A stretch of DNA of 64,000 bases from Arthrobacter sp. SLBN-100 (lineage in GTDB: Bacteria; Actinomycetota; Actinomycetes; Actinomycetales; Micrococcaceae). This document shows positions 7,953 through 15,550 of this stretch, one piece after another; within the stretch, counting starts at the first letter, position 1; every line of letters begins with the position of its first letter. The translations under genes and the position numbers were made by a program. A model generated the notes under the pieces. It was not told the DNA's origin. It did not search any database and was given only the letters and a program-made list of their open reading frames with translations. Location: the NCBI RefSeq assembly GCF_006715305.1, contig NZ_VFMY01000001.1, positions 1,674,001 through 1,738,000 of the forward strand, in the 5' to 3' direction.

Positions 7953-9665
7953 TCAGCGCAGCCATGCAGTGGTGTTGGCCGGCAGCTTGCCGTCTTCAAG
8001 GGGGCCGCTGCTGACCAGCACCTTTCCTGCCGGCGGCTCGATTGCGGCGTCCCCGAAGTTGGTCACGGACTGCCAGCCGTTGGGGCGGCGGAAGTGGAGG
8101 AGCTCCGGATTGCCGGTCTCCACCCATTCCAGCTTTTCGTCAGTCTGAAGTTCGCGGCGGAGCTTCAGTGCGGCACGGTAGAGCTCCAGGGTGGATCCTT
8201 CGGTGCCGTCCTGCGCCTCGACGGCGTACTTGCTGAACCAGTCCGGCTGCGGCAGGTGCGCGCCGCCGTCGCCGAAGCCGAAGGACGTTCCCTCCACCTT
8301 CCAGGGCAACGGGACGCGGCAGCCGTCACGGCCGATTTCCACGCCCTTGTTCCGGAAGAAGGAAGGATCCTGGCGCTCGGACTCCGGGATCTCCGCCACT
8401 TCCTGGAGGCCCAGCTCCTCGCCCTGGTACAGGTAGGCCGAACCCGGCACGGCGAGCATCAGCAGGGTGGCGGCCCGGGCGCGGCGTTCACCGAGCTCCA
8501 CGTCCAGTTCCTCCTTGGGGCCGCCGGCGAGCAGCCAGTCTTTGCCGTCCTGGCCCTTAGTGCGCGCCTTGCCCTTGGAAAGCTGCGGCAGCCCGTAGCG
8601 CGTGGCGTGGCGGACCACGTCGTGGTTGGAGAACACCCAGGTGGAGGAGGCACCGGTGGCGGCAGCCTCGGCCAGGTTGCGGGTGATGATCTCCTTGTAC
8701 TCGGCGGCGTCGAAGTCGGACTGCAGCAGGTCGAAGTTGAAGGCCTGGCCAAGGCCCTGCGGGCTGGCGTAGCGGGCCCGGCGGGTGGCGTGGACCCATG
8801 CTTCGGCAACGGCGGTGCGCGGCGGGTTGTACTCGTTGAACACCTCGCGCCATTCGGCGTAGATCTCGTGGACTTCGTCGCGGTCCCAGAAGGGGTGGGA
8901 ACCGTCGTCGAATCCGTCCACTCCGGTGTTGGCCGCGCTCAGTTCCAGCTTGGACAGCAACGGTTCGGTGAGGTCCTTGGTGAGCGCGTGCGCCACGTCC
9001 ACACGGAAGCCGTCAACGCCGCGGTCGGACCAGAAGCGCAACGTCTTGAGGAAGTCCTCCCGGATTTCGCGGTTGGACCAGTTCAGGTCCGGCTGCTCCT
9101 TGGCGAAGATGTGCATGTACCACTGGCCGGGGGTGCCGTCGGGTTCGGTGATGCGCTCCCAGGCCGGGCCGCCGAACACGGAGTCCCAGTCCGACGGCGG
9201 GAACTCGCCGTTGGGGCCCTTGCCGTCGCGGAAGATGTAACGGTCGCGGGCGGGTGAGCCCTTCGGCGAGCCGAGCGCTTCCTGGAACCACTTGTGCCGG
9301 TTCGAGGAGTGGTTGGGCACGATGTCGGCAATCAGCTTGATGCCGGCTTCGTGCAGCGCCTTGGCCATCTCGTCAAAGTCCGCCAGGGTTCCCAGCTTTG
9401 GGTCCACGTCGCGGTAGTCGTCCACGTCATAGCCGCCGTCAGCGAGGGCCGAGGGGTAGAACGGGCTCAGCCAGACGGCGTCGATCCCCAGCGACGTCAG
9501 GTACGGGACCTTGGCGGTGATGCCCTTAAGGTCGCCGATGCCGTCACCGTTGGAGTCGGCGAAGCTGCGCGGGTAGATCTGGTAGACGGAGGCCTGGCGC
9601 CACCAGTTCGGATCGGCCAGGCGGTCGGAATCGGACAGGGTTGCCAGCGTGGCGGTGGTGGACAA
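7953..9665 (-). CDS. GH13 alpha-glucosidase
   Basis: A 570-residue cytoplasmic glycoside hydrolase of family 13 (oligo-1,6-/alpha-glucosidase group). Conserved regions appear in order: DIVPNH (114-119), DGFRVDVAHAL with nucleophile Asp223, the acid/base glutamate in AVAEAWV (near 288) and FSNHDVVRH (near 350) with the transition-state aspartate. There is no signal peptide, so it should hydrolyse imported maltose, isomaltose or related oligosaccharides. It is divergent from a ROK regulator across a 96-base A+T-rich region with an inverted repeat. No sugar ABC transporter is in the window. Confidence 0.93.
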   Translation of the reverse strand: MSTTATLATLSDSDRLADPNWWRQASVYQIYPRSFADSNGDGIGDLKGITAKVPYLTSLGIDAVWLSPFYPSALADGGYDVDDYRDVDPKLGTLADFDEMAKALHEAGIKLIADIVPNHSSNRHKWFQEALGSPKGSPARDRYIFRDGKGPNGEFPPSDWDSVFGGPAWERITEPDGTPGQWYMHIFAKEQPDLNWSNREIREDFLKTLRFWSDRGVDGFRVDVAHALTKDLTEPLLSKLELSAANTGVDGFDDGSHPFWDRDEVHEIYAEWREVFNEYNPPRTAVAEAWVHATRRARYASPQGLGQAFNFDLLQSDFDAAEYKEIITRNLAEAAATGASSTWVFSNHDVVRHATRYGLPQLSKGKARTKGQDGKDWLLAGGPKEELDVELGERRARAATLLMLAVPGSAYLYQGEELGLQEVAEIPESERQDPSFFRNKGVEIGRDGCRVPLPWKVEGTSFGFGDGGAHLPQPDWFSKYAVEAQDGTEGSTLELYRAALKLRRELQTDEKLEWVETGNPELLHFRRPNGWQSVTNFGDAAIEPPAGKVLVSSGPLEDGKLPANTTAWLR

Positions 9666-9689
9666 GGGGTGATCCTTTGCTTCTTGTCG

Positions 9690-9718
9690 ACTATATTTAT
9701 TTGGAGTCTAAATTTAGT
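9690..9718. promoter_or_regulatory. Inverted repeat in the alpha-glucosidase/ROK divergent promoter
   Basis: ACTATATTT and AAATTTAGT form 9-base arms (one mismatch) around an 11-base spacer. The site lies 24 bases upstream of the alpha-glucosidase start and 43 bases before the ROK start, in a strikingly A+T-rich patch for this genome. ROK repressors such as XylR bind A/T-rich inverted repeats of this kind. Confidence 0.5.
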
Positions 9719-9761
9719 TGCTCAAGCATTATCCGGCGCGATGCGCAGAAAGGTCAACAGC

Positions 9762-10967
9762 ATGGCTGAAACCACGGTCACCCCGCAGCTGTTGCGCCGG
9801 GTCAGCGCCGGGTCCGTCCTTGAATTCATGCGCTCCGCCGCCATGGTCACGATCACCGAAGTCATGGAGGCCACCGGGCTCACCCGGGCAACCGCCATCG
9901 CTGTCTGCGAGGACCTCAAGGAGCGCGGCTGGATCCGTGAACTGGAAAACCAGCGGGCCTTCGGCGAGTACCAGAAGGGCCGCCCGGCCCGGCGGTTCGA
10001 GCTTAATGACCGCGCCGGCTACGTCCTGGGCATGGACGTGGGCATTTCCAAAGCAACAGTGGTGGTGTCGGACCTTCGGGGCAATACCCTCGGCAGGTCG
10101 AGCCAGCCGTTTGCGGAAGCGGAGATCTCGGCCGAAGAGCGCATCTCGGTGATTGACCGCGCCGCTCTGGCGGCCTTGGACCAGGTGGGAGTCTCCCCCG
10201 CTTCCGTTCTCGCCGCCTGCGCCGGCATCGCCGCCCCGGTGGACCGCCACGGGGACGTGTTGGCGGCCCAGCACTTCTGGGGATTGTTCGACGTCGGCCT
10301 GAAGTCGGCGCTGCGGGACCGGCACGGCTGGACGGTGCTGCTGGAAAACGACGCCAACCTTGCGGCGCTGGGCGAGCGCTGGCAGGGCGCCGCCGCCGGA
10401 ATCGACGACGTGGTGGTGATCCTTGCCAGCGAACGCTTCGGCGCGGGAGTAATCGACGGGGGGCGGCTGCTCCACGGCAGCCGCGGCGGCGCGGGCGAAC
10501 TCGCGTTCCTTGAGCATGTCCAGGGTGTGGGCGACACGTTCGGCATCGCGAGCCTTGCCAGGACCTGGGCCGCCCAGGCGCTGGCCGGCAAGGCCCGGTC
10601 ATCCCTCAGCGCCCACGCACGCGACGGTGGGCCTGAGGCCGAGCATGTTTTCGCCGCCGCCGCGGACGGCGATAAAGTGGCGCTGGAAATTCTGGGGCGC
10701 CTGGCGGACAGGATGGCCCGCATCATCGGTGCCGTGTCCACGTTGCTCAACCCGGAGCTTGTGGTGATCGGCGGTGCCGTGGCCAATTCCGCCGGCGTGC
10801 TGCTGGAACCCATTGCCGAGCGGCTGAAGGGTCTCACCGCTACACCGCCGCGCGTGGCAGTCTCACCGCTGGGCGATTCAATCGTTACCGTGGGCGCCGT
10901 CCGCGCCGCCCTGGACTACGTGGAGAAACACTCCCTGGACCTGGAACTGGCGGGAGCAGTCAGCTGA
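9762..10967 (+). CDS. ROK-family transcriptional regulator
   Basis: A 401-residue protein with an N-terminal winged helix (residues about 10-75, LEFMRSAAMVTITEVMEATGLTRATA) fused to a ROK sugar-kinase-like domain that starts at YVLGMDVGISKATVVV. The usual zinc-binding cysteines of ROK proteins are absent (the segment reads HGSRGGAGELAFL). The start ATG at 9762 is preceded by AGAAAGG at a good distance; the in-frame ATG at 9741 has no ribosome site. It is probably the sugar-responsive repressor of the divergent alpha-glucosidase. Its stop overlaps the convergent NAD-binding gene by 8 bases. Confidence 0.9.
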   Translation: MAETTVTPQLLRRVSAGSVLEFMRSAAMVTITEVMEATGLTRATAIAVCEDLKERGWIRELENQRAFGEYQKGRPARRFELNDRAGYVLGMDVGISKATVVVSDLRGNTLGRSSQPFAEAEISAEERISVIDRAALAALDQVGVSPASVLAACAGIAAPVDRHGDVLAAQHFWGLFDVGLKSALRDRHGWTVLLENDANLAALGERWQGAAAGIDDVVVILASERFGAGVIDGGRLLHGSRGGAGELAFLEHVQGVGDTFGIASLARTWAAQALAGKARSSLSAHARDGGPEAEHVFAAAADGDKVALEILGRLADRMARIIGAVSTLLNPELVVIGGAVANSAGVLLEPIAERLKGLTATPPRVAVSPLGDSIVTVGAVRAALDYVEKHSLDLELAGAVS

Positions 10968-11616
10968 GCGATTCCAGCGCCGCCGCAACCGGCAGGGAGC
11001 CGTCGCAGAACTCAATGGTCTTGCGGGCCGTCTGCGGCAGGTCCAGCACGGCGGCCGCCACGATGGCCGTGTTGCTGCGCGACGTTGACCGGTCCCCCGC
11101 CGGATCCGGATCCACCCTGATCATGCCGGTGCCCGGTTTGTCCGTCAGGGCCCCCGGCCCCAGGATGGTCCAGGCAAGGCGTGTCCCGCGCAGGTATTCG
11201 TCAGCGGCAGCTTTGGCCTCGGCGTAGGCAAAGAAGCCATGGCCCTCCGGCACGCCGTGGTCCTTCCGGGCGCCCAGGTAGGAGACCATCACATAGCGGT
11301 TGACTGCTGCCTGGGCTGCGGCGTCCATGGAGCGGATGGCCGCATCCCGGTCCACGGCATACGTCCGGGCAGGGTTTCCGCCGCCTGCGCCTGCGGACCA
11401 GACCACGGCGTCGTGGCCCTGCAGCGCCTCGGCAATGACCGCCGTCGTTGAATTCTCCACGTCCAGGGCCGACGGCGTTGCGCCGGTTTCGGCGACCTCG
11501 GCGGCATGATCCGGGTTGCGGATGAACGAGGTGACGGCGTGGCCTTCTTCCGTGAGCAGGGTGGACAGGTGGAGGGCCACTTTGCCGTGGCCGCCGATGA
11601 TTGCGATTCGGGTCAT
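10960..11616 (-). CDS. NAD(P)H-binding SDR-like protein (atypical, YwnB/HSCARG-type)
   Basis: A 218-residue Rossmann-fold protein. The N-terminus MTRIAIIGGHGKVALHL is the nucleotide-binding G-x-x-G-x-x-x motif; further conserved parts are AVVWSAGAGG, YVMVSYLGA, AYAEAKAAADEYLRGT and TILGPGALTD. This is the NAD(P)H-binding (NmrA/YwnB-like) group, which has no fixed enzymatic role. The ATG at 11616 matches the fold start. Its 3' end overlaps the convergent ROK gene by 8 bases, so no terminator separates them. Confidence 0.82.
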   Translation of the reverse strand: MTRIAIIGGHGKVALHLSTLLTEEGHAVTSFIRNPDHAAEVAETGATPSALDVENSTTAVIAEALQGHDAVVWSAGAGGGNPARTYAVDRDAAIRSMDAAAQAAVNRYVMVSYLGARKDHGVPEGHGFFAYAEAKAAADEYLRGTRLAWTILGPGALTDKPGTGMIRVDPDPAGDRSTSRSNTAIVAAAVLDLPQTARKTIEFCDGSLPVAAALESLS

Positions 11617-11700
11617 GGCCCCATTCTGCTCCCCCGCCGTGCAGATGCCACACCCGGGCGGCGGCAACGCAGGCCGGGGCCAGCGCGATCAGGGACGGAA

Positions 11701-12258
11701 TCAGGCCAGGCAGCGGTAGCGGAGGTACACCACGCCGTTGCTGAACCGGTGCTCATCGAGGAGATCGAGCCGCAGGTTCAGCCCATCGGGCAGGAACCGC
11801 AAGCCCCCTCCTACCGTCACCGGGTTGAGGAAGACCTGGCATTCGTCCACGAGCCCGGCACGGAGCGCGACGGCGGCAAGGGTGGCGCCGCCAATGCCGA
11901 TGCTGCGCTCCGTGCCGGCCTTCAACTCCCTCACGGCATCGGGATCGAAGCTGCGCTCCACGCGGGTGCGGGCGGTGGTGGCAGCGGCGAGCGAGGAGGA
12001 GTACACCACTTTGTCCGCCCCGCGCCAGATCCGGGCGAAGGCCTGGATGACCGGCGGATCATCGGGTCCGCCCATCGTGTCCCACACCGACATGACTTCG
12101 TACATGCGCCGCCCGAAAAGGTACGTGCCGGCGTCGCGCTCGAGGTCGTTCACGAAGGCGTGGACTTCCTCATCCGGGGCGCTCCAGTCGAAGTTGCCCT
12201 GGCTGTCCGCGAGGTAGCCGTCCAAGGAGGTGATGCCGGAGTAGATGAGCTGGCCCAT
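11701..12258 (-). CDS. Dihydrofolate reductase-family protein (RibD C-terminal domain)
   Basis: A 185-residue protein with the RibD_C/DHFR-like fold: LIYSGITSLDGYLADSQGNFDW at the N-terminus, YLFGRRMYEVM near residue 45 and SIGIGGATLAAVALRAGLVDE near 135. Stand-alone members are common in actinobacteria and are usually annotated as dihydrofolate reductase family proteins; few have a proven reaction. It lies between the SDR-like gene and the YidC paralogue, all on the minus strand. Confidence 0.85.
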   Translation of the reverse strand: MGQLIYSGITSLDGYLADSQGNFDWSAPDEEVHAFVNDLERDAGTYLFGRRMYEVMSVWDTMGGPDDPPVIQAFARIWRGADKVVYSSSLAAATTARTRVERSFDPDAVRELKAGTERSIGIGGATLAAVALRAGLVDECQVFLNPVTVGGGLRFLPDGLNLRLDLLDEHRFSNGVVYLRYRCLA

Positions 12259-12306
12259 GCGCCCATTCTGCCGGTACGGATGGGTCTGCGTAAGGGGAGG
12301 AGTTCC

Positions 12307-13140
12307 CTAAGCTGTGTGCGGCCGGCCGTCACCGACGGGGTGCGGCCGGTCCCGGACGAAGAACTGCTGGGCCATGGTCCAGATGTTGGTGACGGTCCAG
12401 TAGATCAGGACGCCGACGGGGAAAAGGACGCCGCCCAGGCCGAACACCAGCGGCAGGACGTAGAGCAGGATCTTTTGCTGCCGCATAAAGGGCGGTTCCG
12501 GGGTACCTGCGGGCACGTTCCGCGCGAGGATCAGCTTTTGGGTGATGAACTGCGCGGCGGTCATGGCGAGAATCATCAGGACGGTCAGCACGATGACGGC
12601 TGCCTGGTTCCCGCCGCCGTGCAGCACTGATGCGGTGAGCGGGGCACCGAAGATGGCGGACTGGTCGAACTGCACCACCTGGTCATGGCTCATGGCACCT
12701 GTCCCCTCCCCTTGCCGGGCCAGCGTGCTGATGCCGGACAGGACCTGGAAAAGCGCGAGGAAGAACGGCACCTGGATCAGCATCGGCAGGCATGCCGAGA
12801 AGGGGTTGGTCCCGTGCTCTTTGTACAGGGCCATCTGCTCCTGGGCCATCGCCTGGCGGGACACCGCGTCGCTTTTGCCCTGGTACTTTTCCTGCAGCTT
12901 CATGAGATCCGGCTGCAGGAGCCGCATCCTGCGCTGGGCCTTCACCTGCTGGAGGAACACGGGAACCAGGGCGGCGCGGATGACCAGCACCAGCCCAATG
13001 ATGGACAGCGTCCACGTCCAGCCGCTCGCCGCCGGCATGCCGACGGCGCTCAGTCCGTCATGGAAGGCAACCATGATCGCGGACACAAGCCACCTGAACG
13101 GAACCATGATTTCGTCAAGAAAGCCCATACGTTTCCCCAT
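12307..13140 (-). CDS. yidC: YidC/Oxa1-family membrane insertase (second copy type)
   Basis: A 277-residue polytopic membrane protein. The first core helix carries the groove arginine (LVIRAALVPVFLQQVK), followed by the charged coiled loop QRRMRLLQPDLMKLQEKYQGK and the helices NPFSACLPMLIQVPFFLALFQVL and the LIYWTVTNIWTMAQQ end. The C-terminal tail is short, unlike the main chromosomal YidC usually found beside rnpA and parB, and none of those genes is here. It is therefore probably the paralogue that many Arthrobacter genomes carry. The start may be the ATG at 13140 or at 13128. Confidence 0.9.
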   Translation of the reverse strand: MGKRMGFLDEIMVPFRWLVSAIMVAFHDGLSAVGMPAASGWTWTLSIIGLVLVIRAALVPVFLQQVKAQRRMRLLQPDLMKLQEKYQGKSDAVSRQAMAQEQMALYKEHGTNPFSACLPMLIQVPFFLALFQVLSGISTLARQGEGTGAMSHDQVVQFDQSAIFGAPLTASVLHGGGNQAAVIVLTVLMILAMTAAQFITQKLILARNVPAGTPEPPFMRQQKILLYVLPLVFGLGGVLFPVGVLIYWTVTNIWTMAQQFFVRDRPHPVGDGRPHTA

Positions 13141-13274
13141 CCGTCAGATGCCGCAAAGCTACGGCGAAACGGGGAGCTTGTCACGCAACAGGGGGCAGGA
13201 ACCGGGACCGTTAATCGGGCCGGGCCCCGGAAGACTTTGACCCGATACATACTTTGGCAGGCCTGGATACAGAA

Positions 13275-13308
13275 AAGCCCCCGGAATCTCTGGGGATTCC
13301 GGGGGCTT
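13275..13308. terminator. Hairpin, copy of the tRNA-Met terminator
   Basis: Perfect 14-bp stem AAGCCCCCGGAATC / GATTCCGGGGGCTT with a 6-base loop; on the minus strand it is followed by TTCTG. It corresponds in position and sequence to the hairpin at 14904-14934 that follows the intact tRNA-Met, and now follows the phytase gene. Confidence 0.8.
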
Positions 13309-13352
13309 AGCCTGTAACGCGGTGGCGATCTCCCGACCTCACGATTTTGAGT
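13309..13352 (-). repeat. Displaced 3' half of tRNA-Met (attachment-site-like direct repeat)
   Basis: Bases 13326-13352 match 14958-14984 of the intact tRNA-Met at 26 of 27 positions, with the first 21 identical, and both copies are followed (minus strand) by TACAGGCTAA and a related hairpin. The remnant covers the anticodon loop to the 3' end but has lost about 7 bases in the T-arm, so it is not a tRNA. This is what an integrase-made direct repeat at a tRNA 3' end looks like after decay. The TGA stop of the phytase frame is inside it. Confidence 0.8.
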
Positions 13353-14700
13353 GGCCCTCGAAGGCACCTCCATCCAAGGCACACTCGAAAGTCCCAGGCT
13401 CCGTGGCAGTGAAGGTGAACTCAGCCAAAGTGCTGCTACTGGTCCCTGATGGACCACCTGCAATCGAGGTATTGGGCTGTGCGGTATCCGGTCCAGGGTC
13501 TCCCCCTCCGCCCGCTGCTCCTATTTGACGCGGGTCAAAAGTGGCGTCCACAAGCAGCCGAGGGCTGAAAGCATCGGCAATGCGCTGCCAGGAGACGAGC
13601 TTGTGATTTTGGTTGCCACTGTTGCCGTTGCCCGCATTGGTGTTGTTGTGGTCGTGGCTGGTGAATAGTCCAGCGGGATAGGAAGGTCCGAGTGGGAAAT
13701 TGGCGACATCAATCCCGTCTTGACCATTCACACCGTCGACGCCGCCTCCATCGGTGATCTTGAAGGAGCCGACGAAGGCGTTGTCACCGCGGTTGTAGAT
13801 GACGAAGTTGGATCCGCCCTGGCTCGACACAACCAGATACCCGGTCCCCTGCCGGCCATAATAAATGGCGGAGTTCTTGACGTTCTCCACTATTCGTCCA
13901 CCGGTTGCCACGGTGCGATCCACGAGTGTCCGGGTTGAACCGTCCCCCGGCTCAGCTCCGTACCGCCACAAGCCCACTTTCTCCTCGGACACATAGAGAC
14001 GTTGCAGCTCATCATCTGCCGAAATGCCTTCGGAGCTGTCGCCGTTGTCGAAAGAACGCACGGCAGTCCCTCGAACCGATCCATTGGAGCCGTCCAGCTC
14101 GAACTGGGTTATCACATTTGTATTGAAGTCATGCACAAAGGCGTAATACTTCCCGGAGACCGGAGAGTGATACATTCCGAAACCGCGAGGCCTACCTGGA
14201 GTGCTGATGCGCCCCACCTCTGTCAGAGACCGATCCGCGACGTTCACCTTGTAGAACCGAACGCCGGTCGACTCCACATTCCTCTCCGTCACACCGACGA
14301 GGGCGGTGCGCTCACTGCCCAACGGAAAGTTGTACCGGAGATCAACGTTGTTCATACTGCCGTGCAGGTAGAAATGTAACTGGCGCCCCGACAGGTCGTA
14401 GACCCCCACGCCTCCGGTGCTCAGCTTGTCCGTGCCGATCACCACGCTCTGCGACGGATCCGTGGGGTGTATCCAGATCGCGGTATCGTCTGCCGCGTCG
14501 CTAGAGCTTGGAACGGGTGTTGTCTCGGCCGTCGGAGTCACGAGGACGTCCGCCGCATGCGCTTGCGGGGCCACCAGTATATTGAGGCTTGTAAGGGCGG
14601 CAGCTAAAACCGCGACAAGCATGAGCCGGAGCAGCGCGGGAGCGTGGCAAAAGGATCCGCCAGCCGCCTGCGTGCGTCGAACACTGACAGTGTGAGCCAT
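13339..14700 (-). CDS. Secreted beta-propeller phytase, C-terminally truncated
   Basis: A 453-residue protein from the ATG at 14700. A signal peptide (basic start, hydrophobic core LMLVAVLAAALTSLNILV, cleavage after APQAHA) is followed by a 3-phytase beta-propeller: DDTAIWIHPTDPSQSVVIGTD, NNVDLRYNF, RPRGFGMYHS, SEGISADDELQRLYVSEE, DGIDVANFPLG, then KLVSWQRI. It would release phosphate from phytate outside the cell with Ca2+. After the propeller a linker leads into an Ig-like repeat (FTFTATEPGTFECALDGGAF) that breaks off; the last codons (HSKS, TGA) come from the tRNA-Met remnant. The gene is visibly less G+C-rich than its neighbours. Confidence 0.85.
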   Translation of the reverse strand: MAHTVSVRRTQAAGGSFCHAPALLRLMLVAVLAAALTSLNILVAPQAHAADVLVTPTAETTPVPSSSDAADDTAIWIHPTDPSQSVVIGTDKLSTGGVGVYDLSGRQLHFYLHGSMNNVDLRYNFPLGSERTALVGVTERNVESTGVRFYKVNVADRSLTEVGRISTPGRPRGFGMYHSPVSGKYYAFVHDFNTNVITQFELDGSNGSVRGTAVRSFDNGDSSEGISADDELQRLYVSEEKVGLWRYGAEPGDGSTRTLVDRTVATGGRIVENVKNSAIYYGRQGTGYLVVSSQGGSNFVIYNRGDNAFVGSFKITDGGGVDGVNGQDGIDVANFPLGPSYPAGLFTSHDHNNTNAGNGNSGNQNHKLVSWQRIADAFSPRLLVDATFDPRQIGAAGGGGDPGPDTAQPNTSIAGGPSGTSSSTLAEFTFTATEPGTFECALDGGAFEGHSKS

Positions 14701-14903
14701 GGATTTCCCATCCGTTGGCCGGTGCGCTGCACGAAGGCACCGTAGGAGGCTGACGAGCAGATGCGTGCACACCTGTTTCGACCCCCCAATGCCACTATCA
14801 CCATCCTCCAAGAGGGCCTGAACCACAAGAGTGCAGCGACGCTATTCACGCCAGTTCCATTTCCTCAAGGACCTGACCGAACGTTCGCATCTCCAAAGTG
14901 AAA

Positions 14904-14934
14904 AACCCCCGGGATCTCAAAGATCCCGGGGGTT
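14904..14934 (-). terminator. Terminator of tRNA-Met
   Basis: Perfect 14-bp stem AACCCCCGGGATCT / AGATCCCGGGGGTT with a 3-base loop, followed on the minus strand by TTTTTCAC. It lies 7 bases past the tRNA-Met 3' end. Confidence 0.9.
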
Positions 14935-14941
14935 TAGCCTG

Positions 14942-15015
14942 TAGCGGTGGGGAGGCTCGATCTCCCGACCTCACGATTATGAGTCGTGCGCTCTAACCAA
15001 CTGAGCTACACCGCC
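14942..15015 (-). tRNA. tRNA-Met (CAT), elongator type
   Basis: A 74-base cloverleaf reads on the minus strand: acceptor GGCGGTG/CACCGCT, D-arm GCTC...GAGC, anticodon stem CACGA/TCGTG with loop CTCATAA (anticodon CAT), T-arm GGGAG/CTCCC, discriminator A. The CCA end is not encoded. The G1-T72 closure, with no C1-A72 mismatch, argues against initiator tRNA. It is the likely integration target of the phytase island. Confidence 0.95.
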
Positions 15016-15076
15016 ACGAATGAGAAAAACCTGTGCCAAGCCGGTCAAAACCGCCTTGACACAGGCCCTCATTCAG

Positions 15077-15148
15077 AGCCCCCCACCGGAATCGATCCGG
15101 TGACCTCGTTCTTACCAAGAACGCGCTCTACCACTGAGCTAGGGGGGC
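15077..15148 (-). tRNA. tRNA-Thr (GGT)
   Basis: A 72-base cloverleaf on the minus strand: acceptor GCCCCCC/GGGGGGC, D-arm GCTC...GAGC, anticodon stem CGTTC/GAACG with loop TTGGTAA (anticodon GGT), T-arm CCGG...CCGG with TTCGATC-like loop order, discriminator T. It lies 61 bases upstream of tRNA-Met on the same strand, so the two may share a transcript. Confidence 0.95.
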
Positions 15149-15490
15149 AACGAGTAAATACTTTACCGGAAGATTTCACCACCAACAAATCGGCATCCGG
15201 CCCATCAGGACGGTCATGAAACAGTTGCGCCAGAAGGGCTCTTGCACCCTTGGATTCGGCGGAAATTCAAGGAAAACAGGAACATCCAGCGGCGGCGCGA
15301 AAGCCTTTGGAACGGGACATTCCCGATGGGTGGGCGGCGGATGTGTCCATCCCCACACTCCGTCTCGAGCTTCTCTCCCGGTACACGCAAGACACTGTGG
15401 CCGCGTTCCCGGCAACCGGCGGCCGGTCCGGCCAGCAGTGGCGGATCCGGGCAAGGGGGCTGCGGCAGCCCGCCGTCGTTCGCTTAAACA
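15149..15490. other. 342-base stretch without a convincing gene
   Basis: Between tRNA-Thr and the DEAD-box terminator. A TTG-started plus-strand frame at 15250-15573 has reasonable codon usage in its middle, but it reads straight through the 14-bp terminator hairpin and into the convergent helicase gene and has only a weak ribosome site (AGAAGGG, 12 bases away). I see no tRNA, repeat or clear promoter here; the tRNA promoter should lie at the left end on the minus strand. Confidence 0.4.
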
Positions 15491-15522
15491 CCGGTGGGCC
15501 GGCTCGAAAGCCGGCCCACCGG
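15491..15522 (-). terminator. Terminator of the DEAD-box helicase gene
   Basis: Perfect 14-bp stem CCGGTGGGCCGGCT / AGCCGGCCCACCGG closed by the tetraloop CGAA, 28 bases past the helicase stop codon. Confidence 0.85.
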
Positions 15523-15550
15523 GGGAACGTGTCAGATCAGACTGACGGAT

